A stretch of 64,000 nt of DNA from Gonocerus acuteangulatus (GCA_946811695.1 OX328128.1:27746510-27810509); one strand, 5' to 3'; counted from the first letter of the stretch, positions 23,115 through 33,630 are shown. The notes: generated by a model from the letters alone, not told the origin. Program-made: numbers and translations.

Positions 23115-23283
23115 GGGGGTCTCCCGTGGTCTAGTGGCTAGTGCCTTGGATTCATAAGCGGGAGATGTTTCGATTCCCACCGGTGGCAGGAATTTTCTCA
23201 TCCCGTGGCTCGTTGGGAAATTCCTCGCTGCGCCCTGGATGTCGGTGCTAATGGCCTAGACGTCGAAGCGCCGTAAAAAAAAA
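23115..23283 (+). mobile_element. SINE-A copy with a damaged B-box region
   Basis: The A-box head GTGGTCTAGTGGCTAGTG is intact. About seven bases before the B box are lost (GGGAGATG directly followed by TTTCGATTCCC). The body and GCGCCGTAAAAAA tail are present. It lies 64 bp downstream of the previous copy in the same orientation, but each has its own A-rich tail, so two insertions are more likely than a duplication. Confidence 0.85.
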
Positions 23284-23766
23284 CAACAAAAAACAAAATT
23301 ATTGGCACCCTTCATTTTTCTTAATGAAAAGGCCAAGTTCGTTGACCATTCGAATCCGCATACCGTAACACTACTTTTTCGGCGAAACAATCCTTAAATT
23401 CTAGGGCTTTACCTTTATAGGCCTCGTATACTTTTTTATAGGTAATTGGGTTCAGAGAATTTAGAGCACTTCTGCTTCTAGGCCATTAGACCCGTTAATT
23501 AGTCGTGGTTGTTTTTATAATTGCAGTTTTTGTGTCAATAAAGCAAGATAAGGAAATGAGAAGCATTTTTATGTTTCTTTTTTGTTTGGAATAGAGGCCA
23601 CCTTTAGAATGAGGGTAAATCTAGAAGGTAGAACGAGTAATTCCGGTTTAACGTTGGCCAATGCCAGTTTCTTGTGTGTTATGACGCGTGAATCTCGTTT
23701 TTCAGCGAGATGTTTTGGCAGGAGTGGTTTAAAGTTTTCACGAAATATCTGATCAAAGTATAAAAT
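23284..23766. other. unannotated DNA
   Basis: No recognised feature. Confidence 0.4.
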
Positions 23767-23900
23767 GTTCGATTCCCATTAGGGTTGTTGGCTTTTCTTT
23801 AGAAAAAAAGAAAAAAACGTCACCCCTATCCTGGCTAGAAAAGGGAGTTACCTATAAATAACCCGTCCTAAAATTCTTGGTCAATAATAAAATGATGGTA
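23767..23900 (+). mobile_element. SINE-B, 5'-truncated
   Basis: It starts within the B box (GTTCGATTCCCATTAGGG) and continues GTTGGCTTTTCTTTAGAAAA, then AGTTACCTATAAATAACCCG and TAAAATTCTTGGTCAATAAT. It matches the 3' part of the copy at 28902-29075. Confidence 0.75.
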
Positions 23901-24149
23901 AAATATAAAGAAATAAATTAAAAAAAAAAAATTGCTAAAAGTTATGGAGACGACGGAATAGTACATTTAGATCAGATGTATAAATTTTAAAGGTATGTAG
24001 AACCTATCAAATTTTATATTTAATTTCTACTACAACATTTCAGACAACATTTTCCTTCAGTCATAATTCTTTAATTACACATATTTTATTTAATATTCGT
24101 TATGAATTATCATTAAATTGACTATTTATGATGAAATATACTAACACTA
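23901..24149. other. unannotated AT-rich DNA between SINE copies
   Basis: No recognised feature. Confidence 0.4.
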
Positions 24150-24310
24150 AGAATTGTAGGACGACTTATTTATAGGTTACCACAATTTTCTAGCTAGGAT
24201 AGGGCTGATGCCTTTTCTTTTTTCTAAAGAAAAGACGCTACTCCATAGTGGGAATCGAGCCCACAGAGTGTTAAGTGATCACGCCTCAATCCTCACGGCC
24301 ACCGGGCAGT
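24150..24310 (-). mobile_element. SINE-B, full length, minus strand
   Basis: On the minus strand the head reads CACTGCCCGGTGGCCGTGAG, then AGGCGTGATCAC, then the B box GGGCTCGATTCCCAC. The GCGTCTTTTCTTTAGAAAAA body and CCTATAAATAAG tail follow. The arrangement resembles tRNA-Ser/Leu-type heads. Confidence 0.75.
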
Positions 24311-25067
24311 GAGATTATTAATAAGTGAACATAGTCGAATATTGTATTCAAACATTTGCTGATACAAGAAAAGATGTAAATATGGGCACCCTCGTTTGTT
24401 TTTTATTTAAAGTTACTTTCATTTTGAAAAATTATAAATTTTTGCCTTTTATTAACAACAATAACACGCTCTCTAAATGCGAGAAAGGAAAACTATGATT
24501 AACATAAATTATATCCTTGAGAGAATGACGATTTACAAAATAAATTTTAAAAGAACATTAAAAAAATGTGGTGTAAATATGGGCATCCAAAAAAATCCCA
24601 CTAAAAATAATTTAATAACAGAATAAAACAATTCAAAATCATAAAGAAGTTATTTATTCCACAATAATTATTATTAATTTACAGAAATGGCAAACATAAT
24701 TTGCTCTTCCAGCGCCACACAATGTAAATGTGCCTACATTTGGCATATAACACATTTCATCCACACCTCTCCTCGAGTGTTTCAGAGATCAAAAAATACA
24801 AATTGTATTGCTTGAGTCTGGTTTTCTGTAGAAATGAAGTTCCTGGAGAACATTGCGGTATTTCAACAATCTTTTAAATGGGGCCCATATTTACAAGACA
24901 GGTTGTCCGTATTTAAACCACCCCATCTAAGAAAGACAATAGCTATCATATGTAAAATAGAAGCGAACGTAGCCTAAGGTGTGCTTCAAAAATTAGCATT
25001 AGAGTTATGTTTTCTTGTTATCACTGTGAAATAAGTTTTAATTAAAAATGAAAACATGAAAAGAAAA
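24311..25067. other. unannotated AT-rich DNA
   Basis: The words 'atgggcaccc / atgggcatcc' after 'gtaaatat' occur twice (near 24380 and 24580), hinting at old duplications. Nothing else seen. Confidence 0.35.
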
Positions 25068-25431
25068 CGATTCCACACAGCTCTCAAAAGTTTTCAGGCT
25101 AGAATAAGCACCAATTTATCCAATAATTCAAGCTACATCCACACTAAATGGAATAACGATTCCACACAGCTCTCAAAAGTTTTCAGGCTAGAATAAGCAC
25201 CAATTTATCCAATAATTCAAGCTACATCCACACTAAATGGAATAACGATTCCACACAGCTCTCAAAAGTTTTCAGGCTAGAATAAGCACCAATTTATCCA
25301 ATAATTCAAGCTACATCCACACTAAATGGAATAACGATTCCACACAGCTCTCAAAAGTTTTCAGGCTAGAATAAGCACCAATTTATCCAATAATTCAAGC
25401 TACATCCACACTAAATGGAATAACGATTCCA
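25068..25431 (+). repeat. 89-bp tandem array, four identical units
   Basis: Units start at 25068, 25157, 25246 and 25335, and a partial unit begins at 25424. Each begins CGATTCCACACAGCTCTCAA and ends CACACTAAATGGAATAA. I see no difference between the four units. Confidence 0.95.
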
Positions 25432-25607
25432 ACTGATCTCTGCTATCTTATATTAGCAAAATGCGCCATATATCGTCCTAACCACCAGTCTTCCATAGGC
25501 TCTACGGAAGGGTGTCCATATTTACACATTTTCCATAATTACTATCAAGTCATACATTCACTGTTCGGCTTAGCATTAAAAATAATTGAATCAATAAAAT
25601 CCCAAAA
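25432..25607. other. unannotated DNA
   Basis: Short link between the tandem array and a family E element. Confidence 0.4.
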
Positions 25608-26682
25608 AAAAGTCCGTCACGCAGGAGCTGCATAATTAAGCCCTTTCCTCAGGATTTGGTAGTGTCGAGTGCATTCCTGAATAATTGGCTTAAAATAACC
25701 TATATAGATAATTAAAATAAAAACATTAATAGTTCTGCTCTTTTGCATTTGTTATGAGCAGCTGTTTCAATTATTAATTTTGTAATTTATTTCCTCTCAT
25801 AGTTTTGTGTATGCGAGGTACCACTACGTAATTATTATTATTTTTTTTTTATTTTTTTACGGCGCATCGACATAAATCTTGGCCATTAGCGCCGACGTCA
25901 AGGGTGCAGCCAGGAATTTTCTCAGCGAGCCCTGAGATAAGAAAATTTCTGGCGCCGGTGGGGATTGAACCCACCATCTCCCGCTTATGAATCTAGCGTT
26001 CTAGCCACTAGACCACGGGAGACCCCACCACTACGTAATAAATACACAAAGCTTAACATTGTCATCTATTGATCTTGATGAATAATCAAAGAAACGGGAT
26101 ACAGTAATAATGCAGGAACAGCATACTGCGCCCCCTAGCGGCAGACATCAGAAGTTTACCGCCTACGTAGTCATATCAAAACAGAGGCACTCCTACTGGG
26201 AGTTTCGCGAACTAACGTTTGGCGGGAGAATTCAATTCAAAAATAGTACAAAGTAACCCCCCCCCCCCTTCCGATAGACCGATTTAGTTCATTTTCACAA
26301 AACTTCTTTCTTATTAAATATCCATTTCTGTTTCGTAACAGAAATTACGACCGGTATGAGCAAATTAGTAATTTGGGCCCGGAGTAAACTCACCCTCTTA
26401 ATGAACTTGTTTATTTTTACAACACATTTTTCTCTTCAGTGTACCACAACGAATACCGAGTTTTGTTGGAATATAATAAAAATTTGACTGGTTTTGGCAA
26501 ATAACTACTTTGGCACCGGAGTAAAGCCCCCCCCCCCCCTCCAGACGGTCCAATTTTGTTGGTTAACGAACTCGTTCAATCGTTTGATGGGGGAATATTA
26601 TATACCAAGATTCGTGACGAAAAAACAAAAACTCTGGCCTGTATCGTGTTAACGGACACATATATAACTAAGTATATGTATT

Positions 26683-26738
<56 letters not shown>

Positions 26739-26865
26739 CATAAATGTTAACTGGGGTCATTTTCGGTGTCTACTAGGTAGGATCGATGAAGATTCGAAGA
26801 AATTTTTCAAAAATTCCGTCATGAGTGCAACCCCAATAACTACTTTCCTTCGGAGGAAAGTGCTA
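25608..26865 (-). mobile_element. family E element, nearly full length, with a nested SINE
   Basis: On the minus strand the order is: terminal hairpin ACTTTCCTCCGAAGGAAAGT (at 26841-26864), the TTGGGGTTGCACTCATGACG block, GTAGACACCGAAAATGACCC, a (TA)n tract (26686-26735), GTTAACACGATACAGGCCAG, then diverged tandem units each with a G-run and ACGAAAC / AACGAATACCGAG words, and the end CTGCGTGACGGAC. A SINE-A copy interrupts it at 25833-26026. No protein is encoded. Confidence 0.85.
25820..26039 (-). mobile_element. SINE-A inserted in family E, with TSD
   Basis: The 13-bp repeat ACCACTACGTAAT stands at 25820-25832 and 26027-26039 around a minus-strand SINE-A (A box TGGTCTAGTGGCTAG, B box GGTTCAATCCCCACC, tail GATGCGCCGTAAAAAAATA). 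Removing the SINE and one repeat restores continuous family E sequence (compare TACCATGTGTAA.. with TACGTAGT.. at 28600-28625). The SINE is therefore younger than this element. Confidence 0.9.
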
Positions 26866-27561
26866 ACAATAAAATCTATTAATAAATTACTTGTAATCTA
26901 TAAAACCTAACGGCCGTCCACCCTCCAAATTGGCTGAGAATTTCGTTCTTGTTGGATTCTCACACTGCTAAAGCTAGTGATCAGCAACTAGAAACTTCTC
27001 AAGTCCTTGACACGATAAGGAACCGCCTCCTATTTTCAGCAAGCCTCAGGGAAAGATCTCAGCGATTTTTTTCATGAAATCACGAACGCCCCCATTTGAT
27101 CTATCAAGCTCTCAAAGACTATCAGCTCGATTTCTGATACAAACTGTAACAATAGCATTAACCAAGTCGTGATTTTGAATCTTTTCGAACATTCTTCTTA
27201 GTTATGAAAACCAATCTTTTTTATTGCATTTAAATGAACGAATTTTTAAGTAGTGTGAATAAATTACAATTTAGCTTTTTAATCAATAATATATTTATCT
27301 GTACTACCTACAATTTCTCGCAATCACACGGGTAGCTTTTTATTTTATACTGCCACTACTCATGTGAGTCATTGGAAGTTCTGTAGTGATATATCTCTTG
27401 GTATAGGCCAATGTCTTTAATATGTTTTAGTAATTTTTGTACTGCCCTTTCTTCATCCTTCAAAATTTCTGACATACTGCCTGAAATGTTATTCTGTTTC
27501 CTTCCCCGGCTGTCTACCATGCATTGTGTCTTTAAGTTAAGTCCATAAACTGGTAGCTTTT
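26866..27561. other. unannotated DNA between two family E elements
   Basis: The two flanking copies point away from each other, with their hairpin ends facing this segment. No coding or repeat signature was recognised inside it. Confidence 0.45.
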
Positions 27562-27693
27562 AGCACTTTCCTCCGAAGGAAAGTAGCTATTGAGGTTGGA
27601 CTCATGACGGAATTTTTGAAAAATTTCTTCAAATCTTTATCGATCCTACCTAGTAGACACCGAAAATGACCCCCGTTAAAATTTATATATATA

Positions 27694-27774
<81 letters not shown>

Positions 27775-28812
27775 CTGTTAACACGATAGCGGCCAGAGTT
27801 TTTGTTTTTTCGTCACGAAACTTGGTATATAGCATTCAATTAGCAAACGATTGAAAGAGTTCGTTAACCACCAAAATCGATCCACCGGAAGGGGGGGTTT
27901 ACCCCGAACCCAAAACACTAATTTGACCATTTCAGCCGTAATATTTGTTATATTTCAACGAAACTTGGTATTCGTACTGGTAATATAGAGAGAAAAGTGA
28001 GCTATAAAAATAAACTAAATCGGTTCAAAAGGAGGGGGGGTTTACTCCGGACCGACAATACCAATTTGCCACTACCAGCCGTGATTTTAGGTATATTTCG
28101 ACGAAACTCGGTATTCATAGTGGTAATCTACAGGTTAATATGTGTTGTAAAAATAAACTAAATCGGTTCATTAGGAGGGGGGTTGACTCCAGACCCACAA
28201 TACCAATTCGCCACTACCAACCGTGATTTTTGGTATATTTCGACGAAACTCGGTATTCGTAGTGGTAATCTACAGGTAAATATGTGTTGTAAAAATAAAC
28301 TAAATCGGTTCATTAGGAGGGGGGGTTTACTCCGGACCTAAATTACTAATATACTCATACTGGTCGTAATTTCTGCTGTATTGTAACGAAACGCGGTATA
28401 CGTCGTGGGTAACTCATGAGAAAGAAGTGTTGTAAAAATGAGCTGAATCGGTCAATCGGAAAGGGGGGTTTACTTTGTAATATATTTCAATAGAAAAGCC
28501 AGCCAGACATAGGTTCACAAAGGCGCCGCAAGGAGCGCTAGAGGGACTGTATCCGGTTCCTGCGTTAGATCAAAATACAATAATATGAGGATTTTGTATT
28601 TATTACGTAGTGTAGTAGGTACCATGTGTAAACATAACTCTGGAAGCAAATTAATAATTTATCAGTTACTTATTACAAAATTAAAAGAGAACTATTCATG
28701 TTTTTATTTTATTTATTTAGGATATTTTAAGCAAATTGTTCTGGAAAGCAGTCTACACTACCCAAATTCTGAGGAAAGTGCTTAGTTATGCAGCTCCTGC
28801 GTGACGGACTTT
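27562..28812 (+). mobile_element. family E element, reference full-length copy
   Basis: Module order: AGCACTTTCCTCCGAAGGAA hairpin; GGTTGGACTCATGACGGAAT; CTACCTAGTAGACACCGAAA; (TA)n with a TGTGTG end (27686-27770); CTGTTAACACGATAGCGGCC; about four tandem units of ~143 bp (ACGAAAC words at 27958, 28101, 28243 and 28386), each with a purine stretch GGAGGGGGG and GGTATATTTCGACGAAACT; then a unique 3' module ending CTCCTGCGTGACGGACTTTT. The 3' module repeats GAGGAAAGTGCTTAG, the inverse of the 5' TTAGCACTTTCCTC, so the ends carry subterminal inverted repeats. No ORF. The architecture recalls DINE-1/HINE and 'pearl' elements (non-autonomous Helitron/Helentron derivatives). That class is inference. 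Confidence 0.85.
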
Positions 28813-28901
28813 TATATTTCATTGGTGTAGAAAGACTCCGGTTTTGAAGCAAAAGCACGTTCATTTAGAATCTTGTTACACTTGTTAACAATAGTTTTAT
28901 T

Positions 28902-29075
28902 GGAGGCCCGGTAGCCGTGAGTGTTAAGGCGTGAGCACTTAAAACTCCGTGCCAAAGGTCGTGGGTTCGATTCCCACTAGGGGTGGTGGCTTTTCTACAG
29001 AAAAAGGAAAAGGCAAGAAAAAGGGTGGTAACCTATAGATAACCCGTCTTAAAATTCTTAATTAATAATAATGGA
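28902..29075 (+). mobile_element. SINE-B reference copy
   Basis: The head GGAGGCCCGGTAGCCGTGAG, the A-box-like AGTGTTAAGGCGTGAGC and the B box GGGTTCGATTCCCAC suggest derivation from a tRNA of the Ser/Leu type. The body GGTGGTGGCTTTTCTACAGA and the tail CCTATAGATAACCCGTCTTA are shared with the copies at 23767 and 24150. Confidence 0.8.
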
Positions 29076-29234
29076 CGTTAAAATTTACATTCAATAAAAT
29101 TACATTCAATGACTACGTATTGATGCACATCAATAAGTCATTTAATGTATCAGATTATTCAAAAGGTTCGTCAGGATTTTTGTGTATTTTTTAAATAGTG
29201 TAAATAAAACACATATTAACATTTAAATAATGAA
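29076..29234. other. unannotated AT-rich DNA
   Basis: ACATTCAATAAAATT / ACATTCAATGACT form a short local duplication. Nothing else. Confidence 0.35.
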
Positions 29235-29388
29235 AAATTTAAGCTCTTAAATTTCTCAACTGTAGAATAAGTCTGGTTTTCATGCAAAACAATTTAAATT
29301 TTTTCCTCTTAAAAAATGTTGTAAGGCAGGAAATAAGTAAACCTCTCTTGGAGCAATGTCTGGGGTATAAGCAGGATTTGGCAAAAGA
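29235..29388 (-). pseudogene. mariner transposase C-terminal fragment
   Basis: The minus strand reads DLLPNPAYTPDIAPREVYLF followed by PALQHFLRGKNLN, which matches the mariner motif around the third catalytic aspartate (PPYSPDLAPSDYHLF..LQ..L.GK). The family's SD is replaced by RE. After this the frame gives CFA-stop-KPDLFYS, the pattern FASKP..FY found near the mariner C-terminus, with three in-frame stops and an apparent deletion between GK.LN and CFA. Only the last ~50 codons remain. No TIRs were identified nearby. Confidence 0.75.
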
Positions 29389-30002
29389 TCTGAAAAAACT
29401 TAAATAATTGTTTGTTAGTTTTATTCGAGCCGTAAGTAGCCTAGCAACAATTTGTTGACATTCACCAGTCATGTGCGTTTTTTTTTTTTTTTTGTTTTTT
29501 AAGGGTGGTTCTGTAATCCGTGCGATGAATCTCTCCTTTCTGCCATCTGATCCATTTTTAATTGTGGCTATGACTCTACAAGATTTTTAAAAACGTCGTT
29601 ATTATAATTAACGTGACATCCTCAACGAGGTTCGTCAGAAATGCTGCTTTCTTCCAAATAAAATTGGCAAAAAATACTCTATCTAAAACAAAAAGTCATA
29701 GAGCAGTTACCGCTTTTAGCATTTATTGAATAATGATTTTACTTTCTGCGTACACCTTTTCTTTATGACAAATTTAATGAGAAGATATAAGGAGAAACAC
29801 CAACTCTCTCATTAAGAGGCACTGATAATTAAATAGTTACTTGGGGTGATTAGATAATTACACAGGAACGCCATTTTTAGTTTTATTGCATAACGAAACG
29901 TTGTCCTTTAAAGGGTGTAGCTTCAATGTCTACCTACTGAATTTGGAATTCGTTAAAACCGTGGTTTCTGTAAATGCCACATATGTACTCATTAGTCCTT
30001 AT
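29389..30002. other. unannotated DNA
   Basis: T-run at 29475-29493. Part may belong to the mariner remnant, but I could not recover further transposase motifs. Confidence 0.35.
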
Positions 30003-30060
30003 TTTTTTATTTTTTTTTTTTTTATCGCGCATTGACTTCTGGGCCATTAGCGCCGATTAG
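30003..30060 (-). mobile_element. SINE-A 3'-end fragment
   Basis: A T-rich tract is followed by ATCGCGCATTGACTTCTGGG and CCATTAGCGCCGA, the reverse complement of the SINE-A tail with one base change in the GATGCGCCGT motif. Confidence 0.6.
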
Positions 30061-30810
30061 CCCTCATTCTCAACAATATTATATCATTAAGTTATAAATA
30101 CTTTTATTATAAGATATTTAAATAAATTCAGAACAAATATTTTCGTTGAAATGTCTCTAATACTACTCACCTTTTAGCAATAAAATTTAAAAAAAAGTCA
30201 TTCGTTAAGTATTTTATAATAATTATTCTATGCACAATTCTAATTATCAGTGATTTTAATAACATACTAAACCCAGATGATGCTGTCGCGCCCGGAAAGA
30301 TGGAGAGCTATTGCCTGATTCCCAAAAAAGGTTTTGCTCAAAAAGAAGTTGGAGGGGAACAGATCTAGCCCCCCCCCCAAATATGATGAAAATATAGTAG
30401 ATTCCCTTTAGGGGAAAATACGGTAACCTCTTGAAGATTAGCTAAAGCAGCTGTTCCAAGAGGTAATAATACCAGAAAAGAACACTTTTTGGTGAGTGAG
30501 AGTCCCACACACTAGGAGATGGCATGAGAGAATCCTCCTTAAGACCTTTTAGGGTTTCCCCTCATTGAAGAAAGAAAGAAAGTCGTTGTGGACGTTAAAA
30601 TGTAAATAATTATAACACGTTTTAATATTTTATTTTTTAATATTTTTATTTGTAAGTATGTATATAATATAGTGCAAGTTAAGATTAGATTTAAATAATT
30701 TTTGGGCCATGATTGCTAAAGTTTATATCCATGAAAGGATACTGAATGATGCATAAAATACAAAAGGATGGTTTTCATAACCTCAGCAGTCGATGCACCG
30801 GAGAAAAAAA
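30061..30810. other. unannotated AT-rich DNA
   Basis: A C-run lies at 30369-30378. Nothing recognised. Confidence 0.4.
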
Positions 30811-30845
30811 ACTAACCGTGGTCTAAGAAGGTGGAATCTCACGTG

Positions 30846-30851
30846 ATGATG

Positions 30852-30883
<32 letters not shown>

Positions 30884-31405
30884 AACGGGTGCCCACATAG
30901 AGGGAGCCAGCCTGTTACACCAACAGCGCCGTATCCGAGATGAACCTTAATAGAGTCCGAAGGTTCAGTTCAGGTAGCCTTCTAGGGTCATCTATGAAGT
31001 CTGCACCAAAATACAGGTATCTCTTTGCTACAAGAGCTGGACATCTGCATATGATGTGGTACGGCGTCTCGTCGTCTTCAAAGCATAGTCTGCACCATGA
31101 TGTCCTGGTCAACCCCATAGAATAGAGGTGCCGGTGCATTCTACAGTGACCTGTTACTAGTCTTACCTTGGACCTGCACAGATTAAGGAGAGTCTCCGTC
31201 CTCTTCTTGTCCACAAAGGAAAGGAACAGCTTCGCCTGTCTCTGGGTGGAGCTGCTGCACCACTTCCTCCTATGCTCAGCTTCCGCCCACCTTCTAATGC
31301 TTAATCTGGCCACAGCTGGTGCAATCCCACATTGAGGTTCTGGTGATAGGGGGATTGTCGCTGCACCAATATTGGCCAACTCGTCAGCTCTTTCTAATGA
31401 TGATT
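30846..31405 (-). mobile_element. 5'-truncated I-type LINE with TSD and (TAA)n tail
   Basis: ATGATGATT flanks the insert at 30846-30854 and 31397-31405. On the minus strand the insert begins inside ORF2 and ends in about ten TAA units (plus-strand ATT repeat at 30855-30881). A (TAA)n tail is known for I-clade LINEs. The target lies within the 41-bp array. Confidence 0.75.
30915..31394 (-). pseudogene. C-terminus of LINE ORF2: end of RNase H plus Cys/His tail
   Basis: The frame opens with ERADELAN, the typical last helix of LINE-encoded RNase H (..N..AD.LA), then LVTGHCRMHRHLYSMG, and a Cys/His cluster CRLCFEDDETPYHIICRCPA. That cluster resembles the C..C.....E...H.L..CP motif shared by I, R1 and related LINE tails. 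It ends naturally at 30915. The RNase H degrades the RNA strand of the cDNA hybrid, and the Cys/His tail probably binds nucleic acid. The remaining frame is free of stops, which suggests a fairly young copy. Everything upstream of the RNase H end is missing by 5' truncation. Confidence 0.85.
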
Positions 31406-31600
31406 AACTGTGGTCTTGGAAGGTGGAATCTCACGTAATGATGATTAACCGTGGTCTAGGAAGGTGGAATCTCACGTGATGATGATTAACCGTGGTCTAA
31501 GAAGGTGGAATCTCACGTGATGATGATTAACCGTGTTCTAGGAAGGTGGAATCTCACGTGATGATGATTAACCGTGGTCTAGGAAGGTGGAATCTCACGT

Positions 31601-31790
31601 GATGATGATTAACCTTGGTCTAGGAAGGTGGTATCTCATGCGGGAAATGTGGGTTCGAGATCCGTTTGTGCCAGGTTGACTGCTACACCTTGGATGTTTA
31701 AGGAAGGTGGTAACCTGAAGATAAACCAAGACTTATTGTCTTGAAGCTGATGTGATGCAAAATAAATAATAACAGTGATTTATTTTTGAT
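31601..31790 (+). mobile_element. SINE-D, tRNA-like
   Basis: After the last 41-bp unit, ACCTTGGTCTAGGAAGGTGG continues through TCTCATGCGGGAAATG to a B-box-like GGGTTCGAGATCC. A ~120-bp body then ends in GATGCAAAATAAATAATAAC. Only one copy of the body is visible in the window, so the SINE call rests on the B box and tail. Confidence 0.5.
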
Positions 31791-31793
31791 TAG

Positions 31794-31796
<3 letters not shown>

Positions 31797-31838
<42 letters not shown>
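31797..31838. repeat. poly(T) tract
   Basis: About 40 consecutive T's. Its proximity to SINE-D does not fit that element's own strand, so it may mark another minus-strand retroposon end. Confidence 0.9.
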
Positions 31839-31846
<8 letters not shown>

Positions 31847-32399
31847 CTATTATGAGATTTCCCCTTTTCTTATCATTTAGTCACTAAAATCTTGAACCAA
31901 TGGTCACTAAAAGTATGAAGCAAAATTTAGGAATAAACAGTGAAGGAATAGCAGCGTAGAATCGGAACTGTGGAGGGCGTGGGTTTCTTCTCCAGAAACT
32001 TGATATTGTTATCAGGAACTTCGGAGTCCTTGAACAAGAGGAAGGAAAAGCAGGGGCCCCAAAGGATGTAGATAGTTTTCAACGGCAGGATCGGTCTCAA
32101 ATATCAAAATTTCATTCACAAAAATTACAGGACAAACTAATATTACAATATTTTTAATTAACAAATTGTAAGTTTTGACATTTTTATATCTTTTACTTTG
32201 GAGCTTAGGGAGTGTAATGTTCAGGGTTCGGTCATAATTGTTGATAAAATATTCTAATATAAAATTGAGTTTTTAATGTCAAAGTTTCAGGTAGAATTTC
32301 ATCAGAGATATTACTATAGTAATAACTGGTCAAGCAGAAGATGCTTAATCAAATTCTGCTGTCTTCAGCAAAACGATTTTAAAAATATTATAACTTTTA
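31839..32399. other. unannotated DNA
   Basis: No recognised feature. Confidence 0.4.
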
Positions 32400-32572
32400 G
32401 GGTCTCCCCGTGGTCTAGTGGCTAACGCCTTAGATTCGTATGCGGAAGATGGTGGGTTCGATCCCCACCGGCTATAGGAATTTTCTCATCTAACGGCTCG
32501 TTGGGACAATTCCTCGCTGCACCCTGGATGTCGGCGCTAATGGCTTAGATGTCGATGCGCCGTAAAAAAAAT
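32400..32572 (+). mobile_element. SINE-A copy
   Basis: GGTCTCCCCGTGGTCTAGTG head, B box GGGTTCGATCCCCACC, body TCATCTAACGGCTCGTTGGG and tail GATGCGCCGTAAAAAAA. ATTATAACTTTTA before and ATTATTACTTTTA after differ by one base and are the likely target duplication. Confidence 0.88.
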
Positions 32573-33099
32573 TATTACTTTTATTTTTACTTGACAAAAA
32601 ATATGCTTTTAGAAACACTTTTATAGGTATTTTTAATCGAGGAATCGAATGAAACAATTTTTGATGCGATATATTTTATCGATTTCGAGAATATTTTGTT
32701 TAGGGTATTTGAAAACGTTTTACTTGCTTAGAACTTGTTTTTCATGTGACCCACATGCATTAAAACAAGTATTTGAAACTGGCATGGAGCGAAGAACTAT
32801 TCAGATCTCCTACTCTGTGAATATTTTATTGGCAAAACGTTTTCTTCGTACCCATTTCACCCAGAAAGGTTCACCCGGCAGAAAATTCGGAATAAGTCTC
32901 GTCTGAACCACATTCCGCTTCAGGATGAGGACTAAAAGCCGATTTGTCAATAAAATATTAACATTAACATTATTAAATATTAAAATATTAGTTAGAGGGT
33001 TTTGGTCAGTTATTGGCCAGACGAACCTTTAGCAGTCAACCAACCATAAATGTGATATGTTTGAGTTTCAATACGTTTTAAGTAGAGAAAGAATTACAA
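32573..33099. other. unannotated DNA with an unclassified 85-codon ORF
   Basis: The frame at 32649-32906 (plus) has no recognised motif. No gene is claimed. Confidence 0.3.
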
Positions 33100-33274
33100 A
33101 AACAATATTCGGGGGTCTCCCGTGGTCTAGTGGCTAGCGCGCTAGATTCATAAGCGGGAGATGGTGGGTTCGATCCCCACCAGCGCCAGAAATTTTCTCA
33201 TCTCAGGGCTCGCTGAGAAAATTCCAAGACAACAAGATTTGTTGATGCGCCGTAAAACAAAACAAACAATATTC
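33100..33274 (+). mobile_element. SINE-A, internally shortened, with TSD
   Basis: AAACAATATTC flanks it at 33100-33110 and 33264-33274. The head is well preserved (GTGGTCTAGTGGCTAGCG; GGTTCGATCCCCACC). The middle of the body is replaced by a short CAAGACAACAAGATTTG segment before GATGCGCCGTAAAA, a deletion of about 40 bp relative to the copy at 22852. Confidence 0.9.
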
Positions 33275-33630
33275 TATCAACACACATAAGCATTCTTCGC
33301 GTTTTTGTATATTATAATATTTACAGGGAAACGGTCAAATCGTGTTTTATGGAACTATTCATTCAAAATCCTAAAGAATTTTCTAAAAAAGTTCGATTGG
33401 ACTACGAAAGTGGGGTGGGTATATAAGGCTGAAAATTTCAAAAACGTTGATTTGGTACCCAACTCGCACAAGATAAAGAACTTTATGAAAAGAAGCAAAG
33501 AAGACAGAGTTTTAGTGATTCTCACGTTTAAAACTTAAAATTTGGCCTATATTCTTCTAGGTTGCAAGAAAAATAACAGTCGTAAAAACTAAAACATTCA
33601 AATATATAAAATGAAAACAATAATGGAACA
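33275..33630 (+). other. unannotated DNA with a 77-codon ORF
   Basis: The frame at 33305-33538 is preceded by ATATTTACAG at 33318-33327, which could act as a splice acceptor. The lysine-rich peptide has no domain I recognise. A host exon is possible but unsupported. Confidence 0.2.

Larger units (their letters stand above)
30811..31640 (+). repeat. 41-bp tandem array split by a LINE insertion
   Basis: The unit (A/G)ATGATGATTAACCGTGGTC + TA(A/G)GAAGGTGGAATCTCACGT recurs every 41 bp at 31396, 31437, 31478, 31519, 31560 and 31601. One further unit lies to the left of the LINE at 30811-30854. The unit resembles the 5' part of the SINE-D head (ACCTTGGTCTAGGAAGGTGG) that follows the last copy. Confidence 0.9.

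Noticed and set aside
23115..23283. Segmental duplication of the neighbouring SINE-A
   Set aside because: The two copies differ at many positions, have separate tails and different flanks, so two insertions explain them better.
19135..25431. CRISPR-like arrays (52-bp and 89-bp units)
   Set aside because: Units are directly adjacent with no unique spacers, and the context is eukaryotic transposon-rich DNA.
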